From: Microvirga ossetica
GTDB lineage: Bacteria; Pseudomonadota; Alphaproteobacteria; Rhizobiales; Beijerinckiaceae
Length of the DNA: 64,000 nt
Direction of reading: 5' to 3'
Assembly (NCBI RefSeq): GCF_002741015.1
Contig: NZ_CP016616.1
Coordinates: 2,265,501-2,329,500 of the forward strand
The translations under genes were made by a program, and so were the position numbers. How positions within the stretch are numbered: the stretch's first letter is position 1; each line of letters begins with the position of its first letter. This document shows, piece by piece, positions 43,180 to 51,023 of this stretch. The notes below the pieces were generated by a model. It did not search any database. It worked only from the letters and a program-made list of their open reading frames with translations, and was not told where the DNA came from.

Positions 43180-44676
43180 ATGCGCGAGGTCGGACATTTC
43201 ATCGGCGGCAAGCAGGTTCCGGGCAAATCGGGCCGCACCACCGAATTCTTCCAGCCCATGACCGGCGAGGTTCTCGGCCGCGTCGCGCTCGCCTCCAAGG
43301 ACGAGCTGCACCAGGCGGTGGAGAACGCCAAAGCCGCCCAGCCCGCCTGGGCCGCCACCAACCCGCAGCGCCGCGCCCGCGTGATGATGAAGTTCCTCGA
43401 ACTCATCGCCAAGGAGATGGATTCGCTGGCCGACATCCTCGCCCGCGAGCACGGCAAGACCATCGTCGACGCCAAGGGCGACATCCAGCGCGGCGTCGAG
43501 GTGGCGGAGTTCTGCACCGGCATCCCGCACCTGCTCAAAGGCGAGTTCACGGAAGGCGCCGGCCCGGGCATCGACATGTACTCGATCCGCCAGCCGCTGG
43601 GCGTCGTCGCCGGCATCACGCCGTTCAATTTCCCGGCCATGATCCCGCTGTGGAAGCTCTCGCCGGCGATTGCCTGCGGCAACGCCTTCATCCTCAAGCC
43701 CTCCGAGCGCGATCCGGGCGTGCCGATGCGGCTTGCCGAGCTGATGATGGAAGCGGGCCTTCCCGCCGGCATCCTCAACGTGGTCAACGGCGACAAGGAA
43801 GTGGTGGACGCGATCCTCGACGATCCGGACGTCAAGGCGGTCGGCTTCGTCGGCTCCTCGCCGATCGCGCAATACGTCTATTCCCGCGCCACCGCGCACG
43901 GAAAGCGCGCCCAGTGCTTCGGCGGCGCGAAGAACCACATGATCATCATGCCCGATGCCGATCTCGATCAGGCGGCGGACGCGCTCATCGGCGCCGGCTA
44001 CGGCTCGGCAGGCGAGCGCTGCATGGCGATCTCGGTCGCGGTGCCGGTCGGCAAGGCCACCGCCGACGCGCTCATGGACAAGCTGATCCCGCGGGTCGAG
44101 ACCCTGAAGGTCGGCCCCTCCACCGATCCTTCCGCCGATTTCGGCCCGATGATCACCAGGGCGCATATGGAGAAGGTGCGCTCCTACGTCGATATCGGCG
44201 TCCAGGAAGGCGCCAAGCTCGTGGTCGACGGCCGCGACTTCAGGATGCAGGGCTACGAGAACGGCTTCTACATGGGCGGCTGCCTCTTCGACGAGGTGAA
44301 GACCGACATGCGCATCTACAAGGAAGAGATCTTCGGGCCCGTGCTCTCCGTGGTCCGCGCCAAGGATTACGAGGATGCGCTGCGTCTTCCCTCGGATCAC
44401 GAATACGGCAACGGCGTCGCGATCTACACCCGCGACGGCGACGCCGCCCGCGATTTCGCCTCGCGCGTCAACGTGGGCATGGTCGGCATCAACGTGCCGA
44501 TCCCGGTGCCGCTCGCCTATTACACCTTCGGCGGCTGGAAGGCCTCCGGCTTCGGCGACCTGAACCAGCACGGCCCGGACGCGGTGCGCTTCTATACGAA
44601 GACCAAGACCGTCACCTCCCGCTGGCCGTCCGGAATCAAGGAAGGCGCGGAATTCTCCATTCCGACCATGAAGTAA
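43180..44676 (+). CDS. mmsA: CoA-acylating methylmalonate-semialdehyde dehydrogenase
   Basis: 498 aa. Converts methylmalonate semialdehyde to propionyl-CoA in valine (and inositol) breakdown. Nucleophile Cys281 in GERCMAISVAV. The region that carries the general-base Glu in hydrolytic aldehyde dehydrogenases reads CFGGAKNH here, without Glu, as expected for the CoA-dependent class. The family start REVGHFIGGKQVPGKSGR is intact. AGGAGGAG precedes ATG 43180. Acyl-CoA dehydrogenase and mmsB lie downstream after a toxin-antitoxin-like insertion, which supports the valine role over inositol. Confidence 0.95.
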   Translation: MREVGHFIGGKQVPGKSGRTTEFFQPMTGEVLGRVALASKDELHQAVENAKAAQPAWAATNPQRRARVMMKFLELIAKEMDSLADILAREHGKTIVDAKGDIQRGVEVAEFCTGIPHLLKGEFTEGAGPGIDMYSIRQPLGVVAGITPFNFPAMIPLWKLSPAIACGNAFILKPSERDPGVPMRLAELMMEAGLPAGILNVVNGDKEVVDAILDDPDVKAVGFVGSSPIAQYVYSRATAHGKRAQCFGGAKNHMIIMPDADLDQAADALIGAGYGSAGERCMAISVAVPVGKATADALMDKLIPRVETLKVGPSTDPSADFGPMITRAHMEKVRSYVDIGVQEGAKLVVDGRDFRMQGYENGFYMGGCLFDEVKTDMRIYKEEIFGPVLSVVRAKDYEDALRLPSDHEYGNGVAIYTRDGDAARDFASRVNVGMVGINVPIPVPLAYYTFGGWKASGFGDLNQHGPDAVRFYTKTKTVTSRWPSGIKEGAEFSIPTMK

Positions 44677-44689
44677 CTTCTTCCTGGAA

Positions 44690-44749
44690 GTAACTATTCT
44701 TGACGGGTTAGTAACTATGTGTAACTATTGTTGCTAACCCGTCAGGAGG
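44690..44749 (+). promoter_or_regulatory. Operator region and ribosome site of the DUF/PIN gene pair
   Basis: A perfect 11-bp inverted repeat, TGACGGGTTAG (44701-44711) and CTAACCCGTCA (44734-44744), encloses direct copies of GTAACTAT at 44711 and 44721, with a further copy at 44690. The Shine-Dalgarno AGGAGG (44744-44749) begins at the last base of the right arm, so protein bound to the palindrome would also affect translation initiation sites. This layout is typical of autoregulated toxin-antitoxin operons. Confidence 0.75.
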
Positions 44750-44754
44750 CCGTC

Positions 44755-45162
44755 TTGTCCAAGTACGAGCCGTTGAAGCATCACCTCGCCACGCTGCATG
44801 TTCCGACGTGGCGAGCCAGCTTCAAGGAGATCGAGCGTATCCTCGGTTTCGGGTTGCCCCCGTCCTCGCGCCGGCACCGGGCCCTGTGGTCGAACAATGC
44901 GCAAAACCATGTCATGACCCAAGCTTGGCTGAGCGCGGGCTGGCGGACGGAGCAGGTCGATCTCGAAAAGGAGGAACTGGTCTTTCGCAAGATCGGTCCC
45001 GGCGACGACGAGGGCTCACCGGCGAAATCGCCTCCGCATGCCAAGTCTCCCTCCGTCAAATCTCCCTTTGCCGGGCTCAAGGGAACAGTGCGCATCAACA
45101 TCGAATTCGACATCACCTCTCCGACCGGGGAAGACTGGGCCGCCGAGCGAGGAGCCCTCTAG
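44755..45162 (+). CDS. Putative antitoxin partner of the PIN protein, unfamiliar N-terminal domain
   Basis: 135 aa from a TTG start, chosen because an ideal AGGAGG lies 5 nt upstream; another in-frame start at 44728 lies inside the operator. The N-terminal about 75 residues (SKYEPLKHHLATLHVPTWRA, IERILGFGLPPSSRRHRALW) form a compact helical, DNA-binding-like domain that I think belongs to a DUF (DUF7662 from memory, unverified). A Lys/Ser/Pro-rich linker follows (about 88-112). The end, NIEFDITSPTGEDWAAER, resembles short C-terminal toxin-binding tails. No gap to the PIN gene. Antitoxin role inferred from order, operator and partner. Confidence 0.7.
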   Translation: MSKYEPLKHHLATLHVPTWRASFKEIERILGFGLPPSSRRHRALWSNNAQNHVMTQAWLSAGWRTEQVDLEKEELVFRKIGPGDDEGSPAKSPPHAKSPSVKSPFAGLKGTVRINIEFDITSPTGEDWAAERGAL

Positions 45163-45573
45163 GTGGCTCCCCTTCTTCTCGACACCTGCGCCGTTCTCTG
45201 GATCGCCAACGGCGAAGAGATATCGGAGGATTGCCGCCGGGCCGTCGATGAAGCCGCTCCGTCAGATCGGATCCTGATCTCCCCGATCACGGCGTGGGAA
45301 ATCGGAACGCTTGTCCGAAAAGGGAGAATCGCCTTGAGTATGCCGCCTGAAGCATGGTTCGATGCGGCCTTAGCCCTGCCCGGCGTGAGGTTGGCTCCCA
45401 TGCCTCCGCGGACTCTGATCGCGTCGGCATTTCTACCAGGCATGCCTCCGGCAGACCCCGCAGACCGGATTATCGCCGCAACGGCTCGAACAGAGGGTTT
45501 CGTCCTAGTGACCCGCGACCGGAAGCTTCTATCTTATGGTAACGAAGGACATGTTCGCGTCCTTGCGTGCTGA
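45163..45573 (+). CDS. PIN domain ribonuclease, VapC-like toxin
   Basis: 136 aa. The four acidic residues of the PIN nuclease are visible: Asp7 (LLDTCAVLW), Glu46 (ITAWEIGTL), Asp101 (PADPADRII) and Asp119 (TRDRKLL). Such toxins cleave tRNA or other RNA and are held inactive by the upstream-encoded antitoxin. Starts with GTG directly after the TAG of the upstream gene, with GAGGAG 8 nt before. Sits with its partner between mmsA and the acyl-CoA dehydrogenase gene, most simply as an insertion. Confidence 0.9.
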   Translation: MAPLLLDTCAVLWIANGEEISEDCRRAVDEAAPSDRILISPITAWEIGTLVRKGRIALSMPPEAWFDAALALPGVRLAPMPPRTLIASAFLPGMPPADPADRIIAATARTEGFVLVTRDRKLLSYGNEGHVRVLAC

Positions 45574-45618
45574 CCGAACGATGCATACGCGGCTGCCACT
45601 CCAACTGCGCTGGATTCC

Positions 45619-46770
45619 ATGACCCAGTTTTCCCTCACAGACGATCAAATCGCCGTCCGCGACATGGCGCTCGCCTTCGCGGCGGAGAACCTCGCTCCTC
45701 ACGCCCTCGAATGGGACGAGAAGAAGCATTTTCCCGTGGATGTGATGCGCGAGGCGGCCGCGCTTGGCATGGCCGCGATCTACACCCGCGACGATGTGGG
45801 CGGATCGGGCATGACGCGGCTCGACGCGGCGCTGATCTTCGAGGCGCTGGCCACCGGCTGCCCCGCCGTCTCGGCCTATCTGTCGATCCACAACATGGCC
45901 ACATGGATGATCGACCGCTACGGCTCCGACGAGCAGCGCCAACGCTACATCCCGCGCCTCGTCACCATGGAGCTGATCGCGAGCTATTGCCTGACCGAGC
46001 CGGGCTCCGGCTCGGATGCGGCGGCGCTCAAGACCAAGGCCGTGCGCGACGGCGATCATTACATCGTCAACGGCGTCAAGCAGTTCATCTCCGGCGCCGG
46101 CACGTCCGACGTCTACGTGACGATGGTGCGCACCGGTGGGGACGGTCCCTCCGGCATCTCGACGCTGGTGATCGAGAAGGACATGCCCGGCGTGTCCTTC
46201 GGCGCGCAGGAGAAGAAGATGGGCTGGAACGCGCAGCCCACCGCCGCGGTGATCTTCGAGGATGCGCGCGTGCCCGTCGCCAATCTTCTCTCCGACGAGG
46301 GCATGGGCTTCAAGATCGCCATGTCCGGCCTCGATGGCGGGCGCATCAATATCGGCGCCTGCTCGCTCGGCGGCGCGCAATCCGCCCTCGACAAGGCGCT
46401 GTCTTACGCGAACGACCGCAAGGCCTTCGGCAAGCGCATCTCGGATTTCCAGGCGCTGCAGTTCAAGCTCGCCGACATGGCGACCGAGCTCGAATGCGCA
46501 CGCACCTTCCTATGGCGCGCGGCCGCCGCCCTCGACGCCAAGGCGCTCGATGCGACGAGGCTCTGCGCCATGGCCAAGCGCATGGCGACCGATGTGGGCT
46601 TCCAGGTGGCGAACGACGCGCTGCAGATCCACGGCGGCTACGGCTATCTCGCCGATTACGGGGTCGAGAAGATCGTGCGCGACCTGCGCGTGCACCAGAT
46701 TCTCGAGGGCACCAACGAGATCATGCGCCTGATCGTGGCGCGCGATCTGGTGGGGCGCGGCAATCGATGA
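45619..46770 (+). CDS. Acyl-CoA dehydrogenase, probable isobutyryl-CoA dehydrogenase
   Basis: 383 aa flavoenzyme. Family features: AIYTRDDVGGSGMTRLDAALIFE, the FAD-binding YCLTEPGSGSDAAALKT, and the catalytic base Glu363 in HQILEGTNEIMR. Placed between mmsA and mmsB, it most likely oxidises isobutyryl-CoA to methacrylyl-CoA in valine degradation. No obvious Shine-Dalgarno precedes ATG 45619. The stop overlaps the next start by ATGA. An enoyl-CoA hydratase and the 3-hydroxyisobutyryl-CoA hydrolase needed for the complete route are not in the window. Confidence 0.9.
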   Translation: MTQFSLTDDQIAVRDMALAFAAENLAPHALEWDEKKHFPVDVMREAAALGMAAIYTRDDVGGSGMTRLDAALIFEALATGCPAVSAYLSIHNMATWMIDRYGSDEQRQRYIPRLVTMELIASYCLTEPGSGSDAAALKTKAVRDGDHYIVNGVKQFISGAGTSDVYVTMVRTGGDGPSGISTLVIEKDMPGVSFGAQEKKMGWNAQPTAAVIFEDARVPVANLLSDEGMGFKIAMSGLDGGRINIGACSLGGAQSALDKALSYANDRKAFGKRISDFQALQFKLADMATELECARTFLWRAAAALDAKALDATRLCAMAKRMATDVGFQVANDALQIHGGYGYLADYGVEKIVRDLRVHQILEGTNEIMRLIVARDLVGRGNR

Positions 46771-47138
46771 TGCTCAGGTCGCTCGGCCTCGGCCTGGCCC
46801 TGACCGCAGCGATCTTCGCGCTGTTCCTGTGGGCCGGCCCGTGGTTCTTCCTGGATGGGCGGCGGCCGTTCCAGCTCAACTTCGCGGCCGGCGCCGTGCT
46901 CGGCCTGATGCTCGGCCTGTCGGTCGGCCGCATCCTGCGCGCGCCCGGACAGGACACGGCCCGGGCGATGGGCTTCGTCGCCGTTCCGGGCATGCTGATC
47001 CTGGCCGCCATAGGCTCGCATTTCGCCGTGTTCTTTCCGCGGCTCGACCCCGCCCTCGACAAGGTGTTCGGATCGCTGATGCTGTGGTTCTACGGCTTCG
47101 CGCTCACCGGAGCTCTCTGGAAGGCGCGCAACGCATGA
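46767..47138 (+). CDS. Small membrane protein, 123 aa, coupled to valine catabolism genes
   Basis: Starts MMLRSLGLGL with ATGA overlap to the acyl-CoA dehydrogenase. Four hydrophobic segments at about 5-25, 36-56, 69-89 and 100-117 make it an integral inner-membrane protein. No motif identifies a function. Its tight coupling between the acyl-CoA dehydrogenase and mmsB suggests it is part of the operon, but its role is unknown. Confidence 0.8.
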   Translation: MMLRSLGLGLALTAAIFALFLWAGPWFFLDGRRPFQLNFAAGAVLGLMLGLSVGRILRAPGQDTARAMGFVAVPGMLILAAIGSHFAVFFPRLDPALDKVFGSLMLWFYGFALTGALWKARNA

Positions 47139-47196
47139 TTGCGGCCCTCATCGACACGTTGGCTTAAAGAATCGCACGACAAAAGGGAGGATTCTC

Positions 47197-48087
47197 ATGA
47201 CCCAAATCGCCTTCATCGGCCTCGGCAACATGGGCGGGCCCATGGCCGCCAATCTCGTCAAGGCGGGGCACAACGTCATCGGCTTCGACCTGTCGCCGGC
47301 CTCCTGCGATCAGGCGCGCTCGGAAGGCGCGAGCATCGCCGCCTCGACCGCCGAGGCCGTTCGGGACGCGGAGGTGGTGATCACCATGCTGCCCGCCGGC
47401 AAGCATGTGCTCTCGGTCTGGACCGACATCCTGCCCTCGGTGAAGGACGGCGCGCTGCTGATCGACTGCTCCACCATCGATGTGGAGAGCGCCCGCAAGG
47501 CGCATGGGCTGGCGCGCGAGCGGGGCGGCAGCCTGGCAAGCCTCGATGCGCCGGTCTCCGGCGGCGTCGGCGGCGCGAAGGGCGCCACGCTGACCTTCAT
47601 GGCGGGCGGCGCGAGGCAAGCTTTCGACCGGGCCGAGCCGATCCTGTCCAAGATGGGCAAGAAGGTCGTCCATTGCGGCGAGGCCGGTGCCGGCCAGGCG
47701 GCGAAGATCTGCAACAACATGATCCTCGGCATCTCGATGATCGGCGTGGCGGAGGCCTTCGTCCTGGGTGAAAAGCTCGGGCTTTCGCATCAGGCGCTGT
47801 TCGATGTCGCGTCCACCTCCTCGGGCCAGTGCTGGTCGCTCACCACCTATTGCCCGGTGCCGGGCCCGGTCCCGGCCTCCCCCGCCAATAACGGCTACAA
47901 GCCGGGCTTCGCGGCGGCTTTGATGCTCAAGGACCTGAAGCTGGCGCAGGAGGCTGCGCTCGCCTCCGGCGCCGCGACGCCGCTGGGTGCCGAGGCCGCG
48001 CAGCTGTATTCGCTCTTTGCCAATGCCGGCCACGAGGGCGACGATTTCTCCGGCATCGTCAATTTCATCCGGGGGCAGAAGGGCTGA
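47197..48087 (+). CDS. mmsB: 3-hydroxyisobutyrate dehydrogenase
   Basis: 296 aa NAD-dependent dehydrogenase that makes methylmalonate semialdehyde, the substrate of MmsA. NAD-binding FIGLGNMGGPMAANL at 6-20, substrate-binding DAPVSGGVGGA at 117-127 and catalytic Lys170 in GAGQAAKICNNM. Full family length. AGGGAGG lies before ATG 47197. Last visible gene of the valine cluster; a family 2 palindromic repeat follows 40 nt downstream. Confidence 0.95.
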   Translation: MTQIAFIGLGNMGGPMAANLVKAGHNVIGFDLSPASCDQARSEGASIAASTAEAVRDAEVVITMLPAGKHVLSVWTDILPSVKDGALLIDCSTIDVESARKAHGLARERGGSLASLDAPVSGGVGGAKGATLTFMAGGARQAFDRAEPILSKMGKKVVHCGEAGAGQAAKICNNMILGISMIGVAEAFVLGEKLGLSHQALFDVASTSSGQCWSLTTYCPVPGPVPASPANNGYKPGFAAALMLKDLKLAQEAALASGAATPLGAEAAQLYSLFANAGHEGDDFSGIVNFIRGQKG

Positions 48088-48126
48088 TCCGCATTCCTGC
48101 CGCTACCCCGAACCTGTGAACGCCGC

Positions 48127-48225
48127 TGTCATCCCCGGCGGCCGCAGGCCGGGAAGGGGATCCACCCACACGCTCAGCACTATGGATTCCCTTCCCCTCC
48201 GCTGACGCTCCGGCCGGGAATGACA
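48127..48225. repeat. Palindromic repeat family 2, copy 2
   Basis: Arms TGTCATCCCCGGC and GCCGGGAATGACA with inner GGGAAGGGGATCCA against TGGATTCCCTTCCC. The loop CCACCCACACGCTCAGC matches copy 1 at 29156-29261. It is followed at 48230-48250 by a short piece of family 3, just as copy 1 is preceded by one. Confidence 0.85.
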
Positions 48226-48380
48226 CCAAGGCACAAGGCCGGTGATGACGCTAGGAGAGCAGCGTTATGCCGAGAGTGCTGCACAGGACCGAGATGTGTT
48301 GCATTGCACCTACAGCTTTTGGTGCACGGCTCCGTTACGCTTGCCCTCCCTGACCGCTCAATTCCCGGTTGCCCGCCTGC

Positions 48381-49592
48381 ATGATCCGCTCGATTTCCCA
48401 AACGGCAAATCCATCCGCCGATGCCGCCGCCATCTTGCGGCGTCTCGGTTTCGCGATCCTGTTCTTCGCCGTGCCCCTGGCGGCGCTGTTCACGCGGCGG
48501 GCCCTGGTGGCCATGGCGCCGCTGGCGGTCATTCTCCTCGTCCTTGCCTCGGTGCTCGACGGCAGCGCCAGGAACGCCCGGGAAAAGCTGACCGCCCTGA
48601 TGGTGTCGCCGGGCGGCGTCGCCGGCATGGTCCTGCTGCTCTGGGCCGGCCTGTCGCTGGTCTGGACGCCGTTCCTGCCCCAGGCTTCGGAGAGGCTTCT
48701 GAACATCACCGGCATGGCCCTCATGGCGCTTGGCGGCTATCTCGCGGTGCCCGAGCGGATGCGCTCGGCCAATCTCTATCTCCTGCCCATCGGCGTCGGC
48801 CTGGCCGCCCTGATCGCGATCGGCCTGTCGATCACAGGCGGCAGCGCGCTCGACCCGGAGGGCCTGAGCCTCGAGCGCGGCATGCTGATGCTCGTCGTGC
48901 TGCTCTGGCCGGCGCTGGCCTGGCTCCATTCCCGCGGACGCAATCTGGAGGCCATCGGCCTCGCCCTGGCCGTGGCCGTCTGCTCTCTTCTCACCCGTGA
49001 GGGCCTGCCTCTCTACGGGCTGATCGCCGGTACCCTCGCCTTCGTCGTCACCGCCTGGAGTCCCGCCCTCGGATCGCGGCTGACGGGCCTCGTCATGGCA
49101 GGCCTGCTGCTGTTTGCGCCGCTCCTGCCTTTCGTGCTGAAGCCTCTGGCGATCGGCCTCTTCGGCCCCAAGGCACCGGTGGTGGTGAGCCTGGACGCCT
49201 GGCGCCAGATCGTCCTCAGCGAGCCCCTGCGCCTCGTGACCGGGCACGGCCTGGAAACCGCCCTGCGCGGCCGCTTCTTCGGCCTGATTCCGCCGACCGC
49301 GCCGTCCACGCTCCTGTTCGAGATCTGGTACGAGCTCGGGCTGGTAGGCGCCGCGGCGGGCAGCATCATTCTCTATCAGGCCGCCACCCGGGCGAGAATC
49401 CAGCGCGCCACGGTGGAGCCCGGCATCATGGCCGCCTTCGCCTGCACCTTCACCCTGGGCTGTCTCGGCATCGGCACCGCGCAGGTCTGGTGGTTCACCA
49501 CCCTCGTGGTCCTGGTGCTGATCTTCGTCGCCATCGAGCGCGGCCAGTTCCGCACCAAGCGCCCCAAGGCCGTGTTGCGCAGAAAAGTTTGA
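48381..49592 (+). CDS. O-antigen ligase/polymerase-like membrane protein
   Basis: 403 aa, about 10-11 hydrophobic segments with a larger periplasmic loop near 235-315. The sequence GHGLETALRGRF followed by PPTAPSTLLFEIWYELGLVG matches the conserved late loop of O-antigen ligase/Wzy family proteins. They join or polymerise surface polysaccharide units on the periplasmic side of the inner membrane. Start ATG 48381; no clear ribosome site. No glycosyltransferase or export genes are adjacent, so the polymer is unknown. Confidence 0.82.
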   Translation: MIRSISQTANPSADAAAILRRLGFAILFFAVPLAALFTRRALVAMAPLAVILLVLASVLDGSARNAREKLTALMVSPGGVAGMVLLLWAGLSLVWTPFLPQASERLLNITGMALMALGGYLAVPERMRSANLYLLPIGVGLAALIAIGLSITGGSALDPEGLSLERGMLMLVVLLWPALAWLHSRGRNLEAIGLALAVAVCSLLTREGLPLYGLIAGTLAFVVTAWSPALGSRLTGLVMAGLLLFAPLLPFVLKPLAIGLFGPKAPVVVSLDAWRQIVLSEPLRLVTGHGLETALRGRFFGLIPPTAPSTLLFEIWYELGLVGAAAGSIILYQAATRARIQRATVEPGIMAAFACTFTLGCLGIGTAQVWWFTTLVVLVLIFVAIERGQFRTKRPKAVLRRKV

Positions 49593-49604
49593 GACCTCCC
49601 ACGA

Positions 49605-49702
49605 GCGCATCGTGTGGACCCAGAGGGCTGCCAAGAACGATGCGCCAGCCAAGAGAAGGAGCATCGGACCCAAAACTGGACCCACTTTTGGGTCCGATGC
49701 TC
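49605..49702. repeat. Bipartite palindromic intergenic element, copy 2
   Basis: First hairpin GCGCATCGT (49605-49613) and ACGATGCGC (49637-49645); second hairpin with a 17-bp arm beginning GAGCATCGGACCCAAAA (49659-49675) paired to 49686-49702. Same two-hairpin order as copy 1 at 13476-13583. It begins 12 nt after the O-antigen-ligase-like gene and lies before the M20D gene. Confidence 0.85.
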
Positions 49703-49789
49703 TAGCCGGATATCCTGTAACGGTTGACGCGGTGGCACCGCCTCTGCTTGGCTGGTGCTTTCCGGATTCTCCCAACCCGAGGACTTCCC

Positions 49790-50959
49790 ATGCCGATCAT
49801 CAACCGCGTCGCCGATCTCGCCGATGAAATCACCGCGTGGCGCCGCGACTTCCACGAAAACCCCGAACTTCTGTTCGACGTTCACCGCACGGCGGGAATC
49901 GTAGCGGACAAGCTCAAGAGCTTCGGCTGCGACGAGGTCGTGACCGGTCTCGGGCGGACGGGCGTGGTGGGCGTCATCAAGGGCCGCACGAACAATTCCG
50001 GAAAGGTGATCGGCCTGCGCGCCGACATGGACGCGCTGCCCATCGAGGAGGCGACGGACGTTGCCCACAAGTCCAAGGTCCCCGGCAAGATGCATGCCTG
50101 CGGCCATGACGGGCACACCGCCATGCTGCTGGGTGCTGCGAAATATCTGGCCGAGACGCGCAATTTCGACGGCACAGCGGTGGTGATCTTCCAGCCGGCG
50201 GAGGAAGGCGGCGGCGGCGGCAACGAGATGCTGAAGGACGGCCTCATGGAGCGTTTCGGCGTGCACGAGGTTTATGGCATGCACAACATGCCGGGCATTC
50301 CCGTGGGCCAGTTCGCCATCCGTCCCGGCGCGATGATGGCCGCTGCCGACCGCTTCACCATCACCATCGAAGGCAAGGGCGGCCATGCGGCGCGCCCGCA
50401 TGACTGCATCGATCCCGTCGTCGTGTCGGCGCATGTGATCACGGCTCTGCAGACCATCGCCTCGCGCAGTGCCGATCCGCTCGATTCCGTAGTGGTGTCC
50501 GTCTGCACCGTGAAGGCGGGCGACGCCTACAACGTCATTCCGCAGACCGCGATGCTGCTCGGCACCGTGCGCACCCTTGCGCCCGAAGTCCGCGATCTCG
50601 CCGAGAACCGTATCCGTGCCATCGTCGAGAATGTCTGCGCCGCGTTCGACGCCAAGGCCACGATCGACTACGACCGCGGCTATCCGGTGACCATCAACGA
50701 TCCCGACAAGACCGAGTTCATGGCCAGCATTGCCCGGGCCGTCGGCGGCGAGAACGCCGTCGACACCGCCATCCTGCCGCTCATGGGCGCTGAAGATTTC
50801 TCCTACATGCTGGAGCAGCGTCCCGGCGCCTACATCTTCCTCGGGAACGGCGACACCGCCGGCGTCCATCACCCGGCCTACGACTTCAACGACGAGGCCA
50901 GCCCCTATGGCGTCTCTCTCTGGGCGAAGATCGTGGAGACGGGCATGCCGGCTCGATAA
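49790..50959 (+). CDS. M20D family amidohydrolase (hippurate/N-acyl-amino acid hydrolase-like)
   Basis: 389 aa. Metal-binding motifs are complete: RADMDALPIEE, HACGHDGHTAML, FQPAEEGGGG and, near the end, HHPAYDFND. The dimerisation domain is between about 185 and 300. Enzymes of this group remove acyl groups from amino acids (hippurate, N-acetyl amino acids, indole-acetyl amino acids). Start ATG 49790 gives a normal family beginning; the longer frame to 49724 does not. Followed by its own terminator. Confidence 0.92.
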   Translation: MPIINRVADLADEITAWRRDFHENPELLFDVHRTAGIVADKLKSFGCDEVVTGLGRTGVVGVIKGRTNNSGKVIGLRADMDALPIEEATDVAHKSKVPGKMHACGHDGHTAMLLGAAKYLAETRNFDGTAVVIFQPAEEGGGGGNEMLKDGLMERFGVHEVYGMHNMPGIPVGQFAIRPGAMMAAADRFTITIEGKGGHAARPHDCIDPVVVSAHVITALQTIASRSADPLDSVVVSVCTVKAGDAYNVIPQTAMLLGTVRTLAPEVRDLAENRIRAIVENVCAAFDAKATIDYDRGYPVTINDPDKTEFMASIARAVGGENAVDTAILPLMGAEDFSYMLEQRPGAYIFLGNGDTAGVHHPAYDFNDEASPYGVSLWAKIVETGMPAR

Positions 50960-50975
50960 ATCCCCTCATCAAGCC

Positions 50976-51010
50976 AACGCCGTCGGATCGTCTCCGGCGG
51001 CGTTTTCTTT
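50976..51010 (+). terminator. Intrinsic terminator after the M20D gene
   Basis: AACGCCG (50976-50982) pairs with CGGCGTT (50998-51004), with additional inner pairing, and is followed by TTTTCTTTT. It stands between the convergent M20D and lactate permease genes. Confidence 0.8.
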
Positions 51011-51023
51011 TGTCGTATGTCCA

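Noticed and set aside
45567..47138. 523-aa open frame in another phase across the acyl-CoA dehydrogenase
   Set aside because: Only its last 123 codons (46767-47138) are a gene; the rest is an Arg-rich shadow of the dehydrogenase.
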